64,000 bases of DNA from Rhodoferax sp. GW822-FHT02A01 (GTDB lineage: Bacteria > Pseudomonadota > Gammaproteobacteria > Burkholderiales > Burkholderiaceae_C). Made by a program: the position numbers and the translations under genes. The stretch covers positions 4,960,001 through 5,024,000 of the forward strand of contig NZ_CP152376.1 of NCBI RefSeq assembly GCF_038784515.1. The letters are read 5' to 3'. The notes under the pieces were generated by a model. The model was not told the origin of the DNA. It worked only from the letters and a program-made list of their open reading frames with translations, and ran no database searches. Position 1 is the stretch's first letter. Each line of letters opens with the position of its first letter. Below are positions 27,225 to 35,786 of this stretch, one piece after another.

Positions 27225-28436
27225 TCAGGAAAGTACCTTGGGCACGCGGTTGTTGCGCAGCCGGAAGGCATCCGGCATACCCGAACCCAGCAAAGGGCGC
27301 AGGTAGAGCCTGAATGCGTCCGTCACCCCGGTACCGGAGGAATCGATGAACTCGTCTTCCATGGTGCGGGTCTTGCCTGCCACTGCGTCCAGCGGCAGCA
27401 GCTCATAGTCCACGGAATAGAAGCCGGTGCGCTTGATGGAAACAGAGCCATCCTTGCCACCCCACATGGCAAACTGCACGGCCTTTTCGCCGACCTCGCG
27501 CGCCTCGCGCTGGTCCACATCGGACACGCAGCCGATGAAGGAACGCTGCAGGTAACCGAAGGTATCACCACGTACCCGCTTGATCTTGAGCTTGCTCTTG
27601 ATCTCCTCGCACAGCAGATCTGCCAGCGCCCCATTGCCGGACAACTGCACATTGCCATGGGCATCGTGCTCCAAATCCTTAGCCAGCAAGGTAGCAATGG
27701 GCGCACCGCTGGCGTCGTGAATGCCTTCGGAAACTGCAATGACACAGCGGCCGTAGCGCTCGTAGGTTGCCTTCACGTCGGCCAGGAACTGTTCCAGCAC
27801 AAAAGTGCGCTCCGGCAGATAGATCAGATGCGGACCGTCGTCAGGGAATTTCTTTCCCAGTGCGGATGCGGCTGTCAGAAATCCGGCATGGCGCCCCATC
27901 ACAACGCCCACATACACACCGGGGAGCGCGGCATTGTCCAGGTTAGCCCCGGCAAAGGCCTGCGCCACAAAGCGTGCGGCGGATGGGAAGCCGGGCGTGT
28001 GGTCGTTGCCCACGAGGTCGTTGTCAATGGTCTTGGGAATATGGATGGCGCGCAGCGGGTAGCCGGCCTTGCGCGCCTCTTCGCTGACGATGCGCACGGT
28101 GTCGCTGGAGTCGTTGCCACCGATGTAGAAGAAGTGACCGATTTGGTGCGCCCGCAGCACCTTGAAGATCTCTTTGCAATACGGCACATCGGGCTTGTCG
28201 CGGGTGGAGCCCAGCGCACTCGAAGGCGTGTTGGCCACCAGCTCCAGGTTGTGGCTGGTCTCCTGGGTCAGGTCCAGAAAGTCCTCGTTGATGATGCCAC
28301 GTACGCCATGCATGGCGCCGTAGATGTGCGCCACTTGCTGGAAGCGTCTGGCTTCCAAGGCAACCCCCACAAGCGACTGGTTGATGACTGCAGTGGGACC
28401 ACCGCCTTGGGCTACCAGGATTTTTCCAGAGGACAT
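27225..28436 (-). CDS. pfp: Pyrophosphate-dependent 6-phosphofructokinase
   Basis: A 403-residue phosphofructokinase. GGGPTAVINQS at 11-21 and GGND at 106-109 (in place of the ATP-type GGDGS), together with PKTIDND at 134-140, identify the PPi-dependent class. Other conserved pieces are GVVMGRHAGFLTA and LPER. It phosphorylates fructose 6-phosphate reversibly with PPi and so can run in glycolysis or gluconeogenesis; this class is usual in methylotrophic and some heterotrophic betaproteobacteria. No ribosome binding site is seen: TAACGT lies 6 nt before the ATG. It is convergent with mutL across 12 bp. Confidence 0.93.
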   Translation of the reverse strand: MSSGKILVAQGGGPTAVINQSLVGVALEARRFQQVAHIYGAMHGVRGIINEDFLDLTQETSHNLELVANTPSSALGSTRDKPDVPYCKEIFKVLRAHQIGHFFYIGGNDSSDTVRIVSEEARKAGYPLRAIHIPKTIDNDLVGNDHTPGFPSAARFVAQAFAGANLDNAALPGVYVGVVMGRHAGFLTAASALGKKFPDDGPHLIYLPERTFVLEQFLADVKATYERYGRCVIAVSEGIHDASGAPIATLLAKDLEHDAHGNVQLSGNGALADLLCEEIKSKLKIKRVRGDTFGYLQRSFIGCVSDVDQREAREVGEKAVQFAMWGGKDGSVSIKRTGFYSVDYELLPLDAVAGKTRTMEDEFIDSSGTGVTDAFRLYLRPLLGSGMPDAFRLRNNRVPKVLS

Positions 28437-28445
28437 AGGGGTACG

Positions 28446-28658
28446 TTAGGTTTTGTCGGGCTGATCGGTGCTGAGCGCCTGAAAGGTCGCCCAATCGGTA
28501 TCGCCATTGCTCTCCACCGCATCGGGCACTGGCAATGGTCTGACAGTGCGTCTACGCTCGACAAGCCCCAGATCCATGGCTTTGGATTTTTCGGGGACCC
28601 GGCCAACCTTGGCCGGGGCTGCTTCGGAGGCAGGTGGGGGGGACTTGCGGGAACTCAC
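28446..28658 (-). CDS. Candidate small basic protein upstream of pfp
   Basis: A GTG at 28658 opens a 70-residue frame, MSSRKSPPPASEAAPAKVG, then KAMDLGLVERRRTVRPLPVP and DTDWATFQAL, ending 9 nt before pfp. The composition (P, A, K, E) and G/C at third positions look coding, and it would be the first cistron of a pfp operon. No ribosome binding site is visible and I recognise no family. A plus-strand frame here with one hydrophobic helix looks less likely. The rest of the gap (28659-28824) shows nothing I can support. Confidence 0.4.
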   Translation of the reverse strand: MSSRKSPPPASEAAPAKVGRVPEKSKAMDLGLVERRRTVRPLPVPDAVESNGDTDWATFQALSTDQPDKT

Positions 28659-28824
28659 GTGGATTCACTGGGTATTTTTGATTTGGCTTGGAGCCACCTT
28701 TGCCTTCAACCCTGCAGGCCCACAAGGACCGCAAAATTTGAAAGAAATTGCAGTTTAACGACTGACAGCGGTTTTTCAAGCGATTTCCAGCAAACCCTTC
28801 CCTACCCATTCCCCATCGGGAGCA

Positions 28825-29547
28825 TCAGTGCCCGCCGCCCAGGTAGGCCGCCTTCACGGCCGGGTCGTCGCGCAGCTTGGCAGCTTCGCCATGCACCGAA
28901 ATACGGCCGTTTTCCAGCACATAGCCATAGTCCGCCACCTTGAGCGCCGCAGCAGCGAACTGCTCCACCAGCAACATGGTTACGCCACGGGATTTCAGGT
29001 CCTCGATGATGCGAAACACCTCCTCCACCAGAATCGGCGCCAGGCCCATGGAGGGTTCGTCCAGCAGCACGATCTCGGGGTTGAGCATGACGGCGCGGGC
29101 CATGGCCAGCATCTGCTGCTCACCACCGGACAGCGTGCCGGCCAACTGGTTGCGACGCTCTTTCAGGCGGGGAAACAGCTCCATGGCCTTTTCCAGATCC
29201 CCTTGCACATCCCCTTTGGGGCGGCTTCCGGTCAGGCGCGGGAAAGCGCCCAGGATCAGGTTGTCGGTCACGCTCATGGTGGCGAATACGCGCCGACCTT
29301 CAGGCGAATGGGCCAGCCCCAGCTTGGCAATGGTGTAGGACTCCAGTCCATCCACACGCTTGCCATGCAGGCTGATTTCGCCCGCAGTGGGCTTGATCAT
29401 GCCGGAGACCGCGCGCATGGTGGTGGTCTTGCCCGCACCGTTGGAGCCAATCAGCGTAACCACTTTGCCCTTGGGCACTTCAATGGAGATGCCGTGCAGC
29501 ACTTGCACCTTGCCGTAGCCGGCTGCCAGATTTTTGATACTCAACAT
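28825..29547 (-). CDS. livF: Branched-chain amino acid-type ABC transporter ATPase LivF
   Basis: A 240-residue ATPase. Walker A GSNGAGKTT is near residues 34-42, the signature is LSGGEQQMLAMARAV, and Walker B IVLLDEPSMGLAP carries the extended form typical of LivF. It starts 15 nt after the stop of the fused LivM-LivG gene, as the last gene of a livK-H-MG-F operon. It dimerises with the LivG domain to power import. The substrate could be leucine/isoleucine/valine or another HAAT-family ligand such as an aromatic acid or short amide. Confidence 0.93.
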   Translation of the reverse strand: MLSIKNLAAGYGKVQVLHGISIEVPKGKVVTLIGSNGAGKTTTMRAVSGMIKPTAGEISLHGKRVDGLESYTIAKLGLAHSPEGRRVFATMSVTDNLILGAFPRLTGSRPKGDVQGDLEKAMELFPRLKERRNQLAGTLSGGEQQMLAMARAVMLNPEIVLLDEPSMGLAPILVEEVFRIIEDLKSRGVTMLLVEQFAAAALKVADYGYVLENGRISVHGEAAKLRDDPAVKAAYLGGGH

Positions 29548-29562
29548 GGTGAAATCCTGTTC

Positions 29563-31491
29563 TTATGCAGCGGTGCCACCGAGGTAAGCCTCGATCACTT
29601 TTTCATTGGCCTGCACTTCAGCGGGCTTGCCCTCGGCAATCTTCTGGCCAAAGTCCAGCACCGACACGTTGTCGCACACGCCCATCACCACGTCCATGTG
29701 GTGCTCGATCAGGATCACGGTGATGCCGTGGTCACGGATCTTGCGGATGATGGCGATCAATTCCTTGATGTCGGGCGCGGTCAGGCCTGCAGCTGGCTCA
29801 TCGAGCAGCAGCAATTGAGGGTCCAACGCCAGCGCGCGGGCAATTTCCAGCAGGCGCTGCTTGCCATAGGGCAGATTGCGCGCTTCCTCGTTGGCCAGAT
29901 CGGCCAGACCGACAAACTCGATCAATCCCAAGCCACGCTCAATGGAAGATGCTTCTTCCCGGTTGTAGCGCGGGCTGTGCAGGGCAACGTCCACGATGTT
30001 GCTGCGGAAGGTGTGGTGCAAGCCGACCTGCACGTTTTGCAACGCCGTCATTTCACCGAATAGCTGCACGTTCTGGAAGGTACGTGCAATGCCTGACAAA
30101 GCGATGTCGGAGGATGTGCGGCCGACGACGGAGCGGCCAGCGAACTCGATGGCGCCGGCTGTGGGCACGTAAATACCGGTCAGCACGTTCATCATCGTGC
30201 TCTTGCCGGAGCCGTTGGGGCCAATCAGTCCGTGGATGGTGCCGCGCTTGACCGAGATGTCGACCTGGTTGATGGCCTTGAGACCGCCAAACTGCATCAG
30301 CACGCCCTTGGCCACCAGCAAGTCCTTGCCAGCGTCCGTGGCCGAGGCGTTCATGATGGCGTCCTTGTGGGCGCCAGCGGACAGCACCACGGCACGGCCG
30401 GCGCGCGGACCCTTGCGTACAAACAGGGTACGCACAAAGCCGACGATGCCGTCCTGCAGGTAATACACCACGAACAGGATCATCAAACCGAAGATGGACA
30501 GGCGCCAATCGGTAATCGACTGCAGCCAGAAGGAAAAGCCCGCCAGCGCCATCGTGCCCACCACTGGCAGTACCATGGCCTTGGGTGTGGTCATCTTGCG
30601 AGCAATGGCAATGGCTCCTCCCACCAGCATCAGCACGGCCAGCGTAGAGGCCACCTGACGGAACAAGTCCAGATCATCCAGCAGCTTGGGCAATATCACG
30701 ATGATGGCCGCCCCCAGGAGCGAACCCACGCGTGACTTGCGTCCGCCCATGATCACCGCCAGCAGGAACAGCACCGTCAACTCAAAGTTATAGGTATTGG
30801 GCGAAATGTATTGCTCGGAATAGGAATACAGGCAGCCGGCCAGACCGGCAAAGCCGGCACTGATCACAAAGGCATACACCTTGTAGCGATACACCGACAC
30901 GCCCATGCAGTCCGACGCGACCGGGCTGCCACGCAGGGCTTCGAAGGCGCGCCCCAACTGGGACTTGAGAATGCGGTCCACCACCACCAGCGAGATCACC
31001 ATCAAGGCCAGCACGGTCCAGTAGAAACCGTTTTCATTGAGCTGCATTCCCGCAATGCTGGGCTTGGGGATCTTGATGCCCAGAGGTCCTTCGGTGAGGA
31101 AGTCCATCTCATTGATCAGGATCTGGATGATGGTGCCAAAGGCCAATGTCACCATGGCCAGGTAAGGGCCAGTTACGCGCAAGGCCGGCAGGGCCAACAG
31201 CGCTCCGAAGCCTGCCGTCACGCCTATGCTGGCCGGGATGATCACCCACAGCGGCGCACCCAGTTTCATGAAGAACACGCCAGCCGTGTAGGAGCCCACA
31301 CCGAACAGACCTGCGTGTCCCAGAGAGACCTGGCCTGTGTACCCCACCACAATGTCCAGACCGAACAGCAGGATGGCGTAAATCATGATCGTTCCGATCA
31401 TGTGGATGTAATACGGGTTGCTGGTGTAGAGCGGCGCAGCCGCGAGGACGGCAATACCAACGATGCCGGAAATTAGAGACTTGCTGTTCAT
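29563..31491 (-). CDS. Fused LivM permease-LivG ATPase
   Basis: A 642-residue fusion. Residues 1 to about 330 are a LivM-type permease with about ten helices (GYTGQVSLGHAGLFGVGSYT, RGSPVASDCMGVSVYRYKVY). A linker of about 60 residues follows. From about 400 there is a LivG ATPase: Walker A GPNGSGKST at 424, LSGIARTFQNVQLF, signature NLPYGKQRLLEIARAL, Walker B LLLLDEPAAGLTA and the LivG-type end IEHHMDVVMGVCD. Such fusions occur in some proteobacteria. Fusing fixes the permease:ATPase ratio and attaches LivG to the membrane. It starts 2 nt after livH. Confidence 0.92.
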   Translation of the reverse strand: MNSKSLISGIVGIAVLAAAPLYTSNPYYIHMIGTIMIYAILLFGLDIVVGYTGQVSLGHAGLFGVGSYTAGVFFMKLGAPLWVIIPASIGVTAGFGALLALPALRVTGPYLAMVTLAFGTIIQILINEMDFLTEGPLGIKIPKPSIAGMQLNENGFYWTVLALMVISLVVVDRILKSQLGRAFEALRGSPVASDCMGVSVYRYKVYAFVISAGFAGLAGCLYSYSEQYISPNTYNFELTVLFLLAVIMGGRKSRVGSLLGAAIIVILPKLLDDLDLFRQVASTLAVLMLVGGAIAIARKMTTPKAMVLPVVGTMALAGFSFWLQSITDWRLSIFGLMILFVVYYLQDGIVGFVRTLFVRKGPRAGRAVVLSAGAHKDAIMNASATDAGKDLLVAKGVLMQFGGLKAINQVDISVKRGTIHGLIGPNGSGKSTMMNVLTGIYVPTAGAIEFAGRSVVGRTSSDIALSGIARTFQNVQLFGEMTALQNVQVGLHHTFRSNIVDVALHSPRYNREEASSIERGLGLIEFVGLADLANEEARNLPYGKQRLLEIARALALDPQLLLLDEPAAGLTAPDIKELIAIIRKIRDHGITVILIEHHMDVVMGVCDNVSVLDFGQKIAEGKPAEVQANEKVIEAYLGGTAA

Positions 31492-31493
31492 GT

Positions 31494-32369
31494 TCAGACT
31501 TTCTTGATCGCGGTTTTGCCGAACAAGCCGGAAGGTTTGAGTGCCAGTACCAAGAGCAGCAGCACCAGACCGGGAACGTCCTTGTAGCCGGTGGACAGGT
31601 AGAAGCCGGTGGTGGTCTCGGCCACACCCAGGATGATGCCACCCACGATGATGCCCATACCGCTGGTCAGGCCGCCGATGATGGCCACCGCAAACGCCTT
31701 GAGACCGAGCACCGCCCCCATGGTGGCACCGGTCAATGTGAGGGGCGCAATCAATGCGCCGGCAAATGCCGCTGTGGCGGACGACAGCGCGTAGGAGAAG
31801 GTGATCACCAGCCCGGTATTGATACCCATGAGCTTGGCCGCGTCACGGTCATTGAAGGTGGCAACCACGGCCTTGCCGTAAATGGTCTTGCGGTTGAAGA
31901 ACTCCACCGCCAGCATCATCAGCACCGCACCCACCACCACCAGCACCTCCATGGGCAGCACGTTGGCGCCCAGGAACTTCATGGGAGATTCCGGCAGGGG
32001 CGAAGGGAACTTCAGGTCGTCACGCCCCCAGATGTTCTCAGCCACGTTCTTGAAGATGATGCCCAGCGCGATGGTGGACATGATCCAGCCGAACTCGCTC
32101 TTGATCTTGATGGCGGGAGCCACACCGATGCGCTCTACCACCGCACCTTGTACCAGACCAAACACAATCACCACCGGCAGCATGGCCCAGTAGTTCATAC
32201 CCTTGTTGACCAGTGTCAGCCCCACCATGGCACCCAGCATGAGCGCATCACCCTGACCGAAGTTCAGGGTGTCGGAGGTCTGGAAGGTCAGTTGGTAGCC
32301 AAAGGCAATGACCGCGTAAATCATGCCCAGCGCAATACCGCTATAGACAAGTTGTAACAGGATTTCCAT
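31494..32369 (-). CDS. livH: Branched-chain amino acid-type ABC permease LivH
   Basis: A 291-residue inner-membrane permease with eight or so helices. It has the LivH signature TSDTLNFGQGDALMLGAMVG at about residues 31-50, the conserved RDAAKLMGIN loop that contacts the ATPase, and LGLKAFAVAIIGGLTSGMGI near the C-terminus. It forms the channel with the LivM domain of the next gene, which begins 2 nt downstream. It is separated from the binding-protein gene by 113 nt with two hairpins. Confidence 0.93.
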   Translation of the reverse strand: MEILLQLVYSGIALGMIYAVIAFGYQLTFQTSDTLNFGQGDALMLGAMVGLTLVNKGMNYWAMLPVVIVFGLVQGAVVERIGVAPAIKIKSEFGWIMSTIALGIIFKNVAENIWGRDDLKFPSPLPESPMKFLGANVLPMEVLVVVGAVLMMLAVEFFNRKTIYGKAVVATFNDRDAAKLMGINTGLVITFSYALSSATAAFAGALIAPLTLTGATMGAVLGLKAFAVAIIGGLTSGMGIIVGGIILGVAETTTGFYLSTGYKDVPGLVLLLLVLALKPSGLFGKTAIKKV

Positions 32370-32420
32370 AAGTGGGTCTCTTGCAAAAAATCAGTGAATG
32401 AACTGCGCTCCGGCTGAAAA

Positions 32421-32477
32421 AAGGCACCGCGCCAGCCTTGTGGACTGGGGCGATGCCCGGAGCATTGCCAGCAATGC
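32421..32477 (-). terminator. Intercistronic hairpins between the liv binding-protein gene and livH
   Basis: On the minus strand the first hairpin after the binding-protein gene is GCATTG-CTGG-CAATGC (32477-32462). About 20 nt further, AAGGC and GCCTT (32439-32421) enclose a 9-nt loop and are followed by a T-run. This is a weak terminator-like element. The set should let some polymerase through while protecting the abundant binding-protein message. Confidence 0.6.
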
Positions 32478-32482
32478 GAGGC

Positions 32483-33730
32483 TTATTTTTTGATGACCAG
32501 AGCGCCCTTGGCGTTCACGTCCTTCACACGCACTTCGGAAGCCTTCTTGAAGTCGGCTTCATAGGCATACACCACGCGCTGGCCCTTGACTTCACCGAAC
32601 ACCGGAATGTTGGCGGTAATGGCTTCGTGGTCCTTGGCGGTGAAGGGCTTGTTGTAAGTGGTCACCACGCCTTCAACCGGAGCCTTCAGGTCTTCCAGTG
32701 CGGCCTTGATCTTCGGGCCTTCGGTGGAATTGGCCTGCTTGATGGCCGCGGCCAGCAGGTAGATGGAGTCATAACCCTGCGCTGCCGACACAGGCGAGTC
32801 GATGCGGGCATTCTTGGGGTTGAAGGTCTTCAGGTAGTTGATGATGAAGGATTGACGCTTGGGCGTTGTAGGTTCTTGAATAAAGGTTTGCGGCATGCGT
32901 GCACCTTCTCCACCGGGGCCGGCGTTGTCGATGTAGTTGGCCATAGACAGGGTCCAGCTGCCGACCATGGGAACTTTCCAGCCCAGCTTGGTCATGCCGT
33001 TGGCAATCTGTGCCAGCTCAGGTCCGATGCCGTAGGTCAGGATGGCTTCTGCACCGGCTTCCTTGGCCTTGAGCAGCTGTGCCGTCATGTCCACATCCTT
33101 GATGTTGAACTTCTCTACAGCCACTGGCGAAATACCCTTGAGCTTGAGCGCGGCCTCCAGGTCGGCGCGACCGAGCTGTCCGTAGTTGGTACTGTCAGCC
33201 AGGATGGCGACCTTCTTGAAGCCACGCTTGGCAATGGCCTCTTCCACGATCATGGGGGCCTGGATGCTGTCGTGCGCCGCATTGCGGAAGATGTAGTTTT
33301 CGGGCTGGTCATCAAACTGGTGGGTGATGACGGAGCCGGTGGCCACGTTGTTCATGACGGGAATCTTGGCTTCCTGGTAGAAGCGTTGCGAAGCCAGGGC
33401 CACACCGGTGTTGATGAAGCCCACGGTAGCGGTGACCTTTTCCTTGTTGATCAGTTCTTGCGCGATTTGCACGCCACGCTCGTTCTTGGCCTCGTCGTCA
33501 CGCTCGACGACTTGCAATTGCCGACCCAGCACACCGCCAGCCTTGTTGATTTCATCCACGGCCAGCTTGACGCCGTCACGCATGCTCACCCCCATGGAAG
33601 AAGAACCACCGGTAAAGGGGCCAGATACGCCGATCTTGATGGGGTCTGCAGCCTGTGCCATGCCGGCAAAACCGAGGATGGCAGTGGAAATGGCGATAAG
33701 GGAGGCGCGCTTGGCGAATTGAAATGTCAT
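32483..33730 (-). CDS. Liv-type ABC transporter substrate-binding protein
   Basis: A 415-residue periplasmic protein. ATG 33730 follows GGAGAC. The signal peptide is MTFQFAKRASLIAISTA then AQA-A. The mature protein starts DPIKIGVSGPFTGGSSSMG, the HAAT/LivK ligand-binding fold, and continues with RDDEAKNERGVQIAQEL and VGFINTGVALASQRFY. It is long for LivK and closer to the large family of amino acid, urea or aromatic acid binding proteins in Burkholderiales, so the ligand is not assigned. It is the first gene of the operon. Confidence 0.9.
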   Translation of the reverse strand: MTFQFAKRASLIAISTAILGFAGMAQAADPIKIGVSGPFTGGSSSMGVSMRDGVKLAVDEINKAGGVLGRQLQVVERDDEAKNERGVQIAQELINKEKVTATVGFINTGVALASQRFYQEAKIPVMNNVATGSVITHQFDDQPENYIFRNAAHDSIQAPMIVEEAIAKRGFKKVAILADSTNYGQLGRADLEAALKLKGISPVAVEKFNIKDVDMTAQLLKAKEAGAEAILTYGIGPELAQIANGMTKLGWKVPMVGSWTLSMANYIDNAGPGGEGARMPQTFIQEPTTPKRQSFIINYLKTFNPKNARIDSPVSAAQGYDSIYLLAAAIKQANSTEGPKIKAALEDLKAPVEGVVTTYNKPFTAKDHEAITANIPVFGEVKGQRVVYAYEADFKKASEVRVKDVNAKGALVIKK

Positions 33731-33988
33731 GTTGTCTCCATATTGAAAATAAATCCTGCGACGTGCTTGCCAACCAGCTTGCTGACTGTTGCCGTCAACG
33801 CCCAAATCTGATGTTCGGGTCGATGCAGTAATCTAAACGAATTTATCAAACTTCGCCGTCGTTCTTTTTGCTTGCCGATAGCAAAAGGCACTTATTTGCC
33901 TTGAGAAATTTTCAGTGGCAAGCCCAAAAAAATTAATCGTCAAAATACTTAAGGGTTAACCCCTGTCGCCGGGGAGACTCGCACAGAT

Positions 33989-34318
33989 TTAGTGCGGCAC
34001 TACCCGAGAAAAAAAGTTGAGAACGATGACGCCTGAAGAGATCAATCCAATGCCGATGAACGCGGGTACATCCAGCTCCTGATTGAACAGCAGCCAGCCC
34101 ACCAGCGTGATCAGCACCACACCCACGCCCGACCACACCGCATAGACCACGCCCACAGGCATGGTGCGCAGGGTCAGCGACAAAGTGTAGAAGGCGGCGG
34201 CATAGCCCAACACCACCAGCACGGAGGGCAGCAATTTGGTAAAGCCATCGGACGCCTTCAGCGCCGAAGTGGCTATGACTTCCAAAACGATGGCAACTGC
34301 CAGATACAACCAGTTCAT
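33989..34318 (-). CDS. SMR-family multidrug efflux protein (EmrE type)
   Basis: A 109-residue four-helix transporter. The essential membrane Glu is E13 ([19 protein letters not shown]) and W62 lies in YAVWSGVG, matching EmrE E14 and W63. It works as an antiparallel dimer exchanging protons for cationic drugs or guanidinium-like compounds. The KASDGFT segment fits EmrE/QacE rather than the Gdx/SugE subtype, though this split is not certain. It is divergent from the MATE gene with only 46 bp between starts, so their promoters overlap. Confidence 0.9.
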   Translation of the reverse strand: MNWLYLAVAIVLEVIATSALKASDGFTKLLPSVLVVLGYAAAFYTLSLTLRTMPVGVVYAVWSGVGVVLITLVGWLLFNQELDVPAFIGIGLISSGVIVLNFFSRVVPH

Positions 34319-34364
34319 GCTTTATCCCGCCTTGATGCAACGGCCCACTAGAATCATCCGGCTG

Positions 34365-35783
34365 ATGACCCTCCCTCCCGACTCTACAACTACGCATGCC
34401 GCGCGCCTTCCTCGCAACCGACGCGTTCTGACAGAAATACGCTCCTTGTGGCACCTGGCCTGGCCCATTCTGATCGGGCAACTGGCCACGGTTGGCATGT
34501 CTGTTACCGACGTGGCCATGGCGGGGCACGCGTCCGCGCAGGACTTGGCCGGCGTGTCACTGGGCGTGTCCATCTGGAACATGACCATGCTCACCTTGAT
34601 GGGCTTGTTGATGTCCATCAATCCGCTAGTGGCCCACCACGTGGGTGCTGAAGAGCATCATGCCATTCCCCATCTGGTGCGCCAAGGTTTGTGGAAGGCT
34701 CTGGCAGTGGGGTTGCTGGCCTTCGGAATCGCCAATCTGGCGGCCCAGGTATTTGATGTCATGAACCTGGAGCCCAAGGTGCGCGCCGTAGCCAAAGACT
34801 TTGTGCACGTCGCCAGCTTCGGCCTGCCGGCCTTCTCCTGCTACCGCGTGCTGTACGGATACAGCACCAGCATCAACCAGACCAAGCCCATGATGGTGAT
34901 TGCCCTGGTGGCATTGCTGCTCAATGGCTGCATCAACTGGTTGCTGGTCTTTGGCAACGGGGGCTTTCCTGCCCTGGGCGGCGTGGGCTGCGCCTGGTCC
35001 ACCATGCTGTGCGTGTGGTTCAACCTGAGTGCCATGTTGCTGTGGATGCGGCTAAGCCCCGCCTACCGCCGAACCTGGCCGTTCACCCACTTTGAAGGAC
35101 CCAATGCAGCCAAGCTGCGCAGCCTGTTCCGCCTGGGATTACCCATAGGCGTGACCTACTTTGCCGAAACCAGCGCCTTCAGCCTGATCGCGCTCATGGT
35201 TGCCAAGTTTGGCAGTGCCCAAGTGGCAGCGCACGCCATTGCATTGAACTTCACCTCGCTGACTTTCATGGTGCCGCTCAGTCTGGGGCTGGCCCTGCTG
35301 ACCCGCGTGGGTCAGAGCCTGGGCGCTCAGGACGCGGTGACCGCGCGCTTTCGCGCCTGGGTCGGTGTGGGCGTGTCGCTGGCCTTTGCCATCCTGTCGG
35401 CGGCCGGCATGGCACTGATGCGTCATGGCATTGCGTCTGCCTATACCAGTGACGCCACCGTTGCGACAGTGGCCGCGCACCTGCTGCTCTTTGCCGCCCT
35501 GTTCCAGATATCCGACTGCACACAAGTGGTCCTGAGTTGTGCCATCCGCGGCTACAAGGTCACGCGCTCGCCCATGGTGCTGCATCTGGCGGCCTTCTGG
35601 GGTTTTTCACTACCCCTGGGCGTGGTGTTGGGGTTGGCGCCGCAGTGGCTGCCTTTTGCGCCAGCGCAGCCCATGCAAGCGCAGGGATTCTGGATTGCGC
35701 TGGTAGTCGGCCTGACCGTCGCTGCCACCGGCCTGGCGTTCATGCTGCACAACGTAACGCGCAAACGCATTCTTGCGAGCTGA
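34365..35783 (+). CDS. MATE-family efflux transporter (NorM/DinF type)
   Basis: A 472-residue protein with 12 helices in two matching halves. The first half has WPILIGQLATVGMSVTDVAM and NPLVAHHVGAEEHHAIPHLV; the second has GLPIGVTYFAETSAFSLIAL. Acidic residues in helix 1 (TDVAMAG) fit NorM cation coupling. ATG 34365 follows the hexamer TAGAAT at 10 nt without a ribosome binding site. It begins a run of transport and tRNA modification genes (Bcr-type MFS, miaA, ABC ATPase) on the plus strand. Confidence 0.88.
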   Translation: MTLPPDSTTTHAARLPRNRRVLTEIRSLWHLAWPILIGQLATVGMSVTDVAMAGHASAQDLAGVSLGVSIWNMTMLTLMGLLMSINPLVAHHVGAEEHHAIPHLVRQGLWKALAVGLLAFGIANLAAQVFDVMNLEPKVRAVAKDFVHVASFGLPAFSCYRVLYGYSTSINQTKPMMVIALVALLLNGCINWLLVFGNGGFPALGGVGCAWSTMLCVWFNLSAMLLWMRLSPAYRRTWPFTHFEGPNAAKLRSLFRLGLPIGVTYFAETSAFSLIALMVAKFGSAQVAAHAIALNFTSLTFMVPLSLGLALLTRVGQSLGAQDAVTARFRAWVGVGVSLAFAILSAAGMALMRHGIASAYTSDATVATVAAHLLLFAALFQISDCTQVVLSCAIRGYKVTRSPMVLHLAAFWGFSLPLGVVLGLAPQWLPFAPAQPMQAQGFWIALVVGLTVAATGLAFMLHNVTRKRILAS

Positions 35784-35786
35784 CCC

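Noticed and set aside
28507..28758. A plus-strand frame with one hydrophobic helix (WIHWVFLIWLGATFAF) in the pfp-livF gap.
   Set aside because: No ribosome binding site, and it overlaps a minus-strand frame with more coding-like composition. Too weak to list as a gene.
32438..33811. A 457-codon plus-strand frame opposite the liv binding-protein gene.
   Set aside because: It mirrors the binding-protein gene almost exactly and shows no family features; the minus-strand product has a signal peptide and a ribosome binding site.
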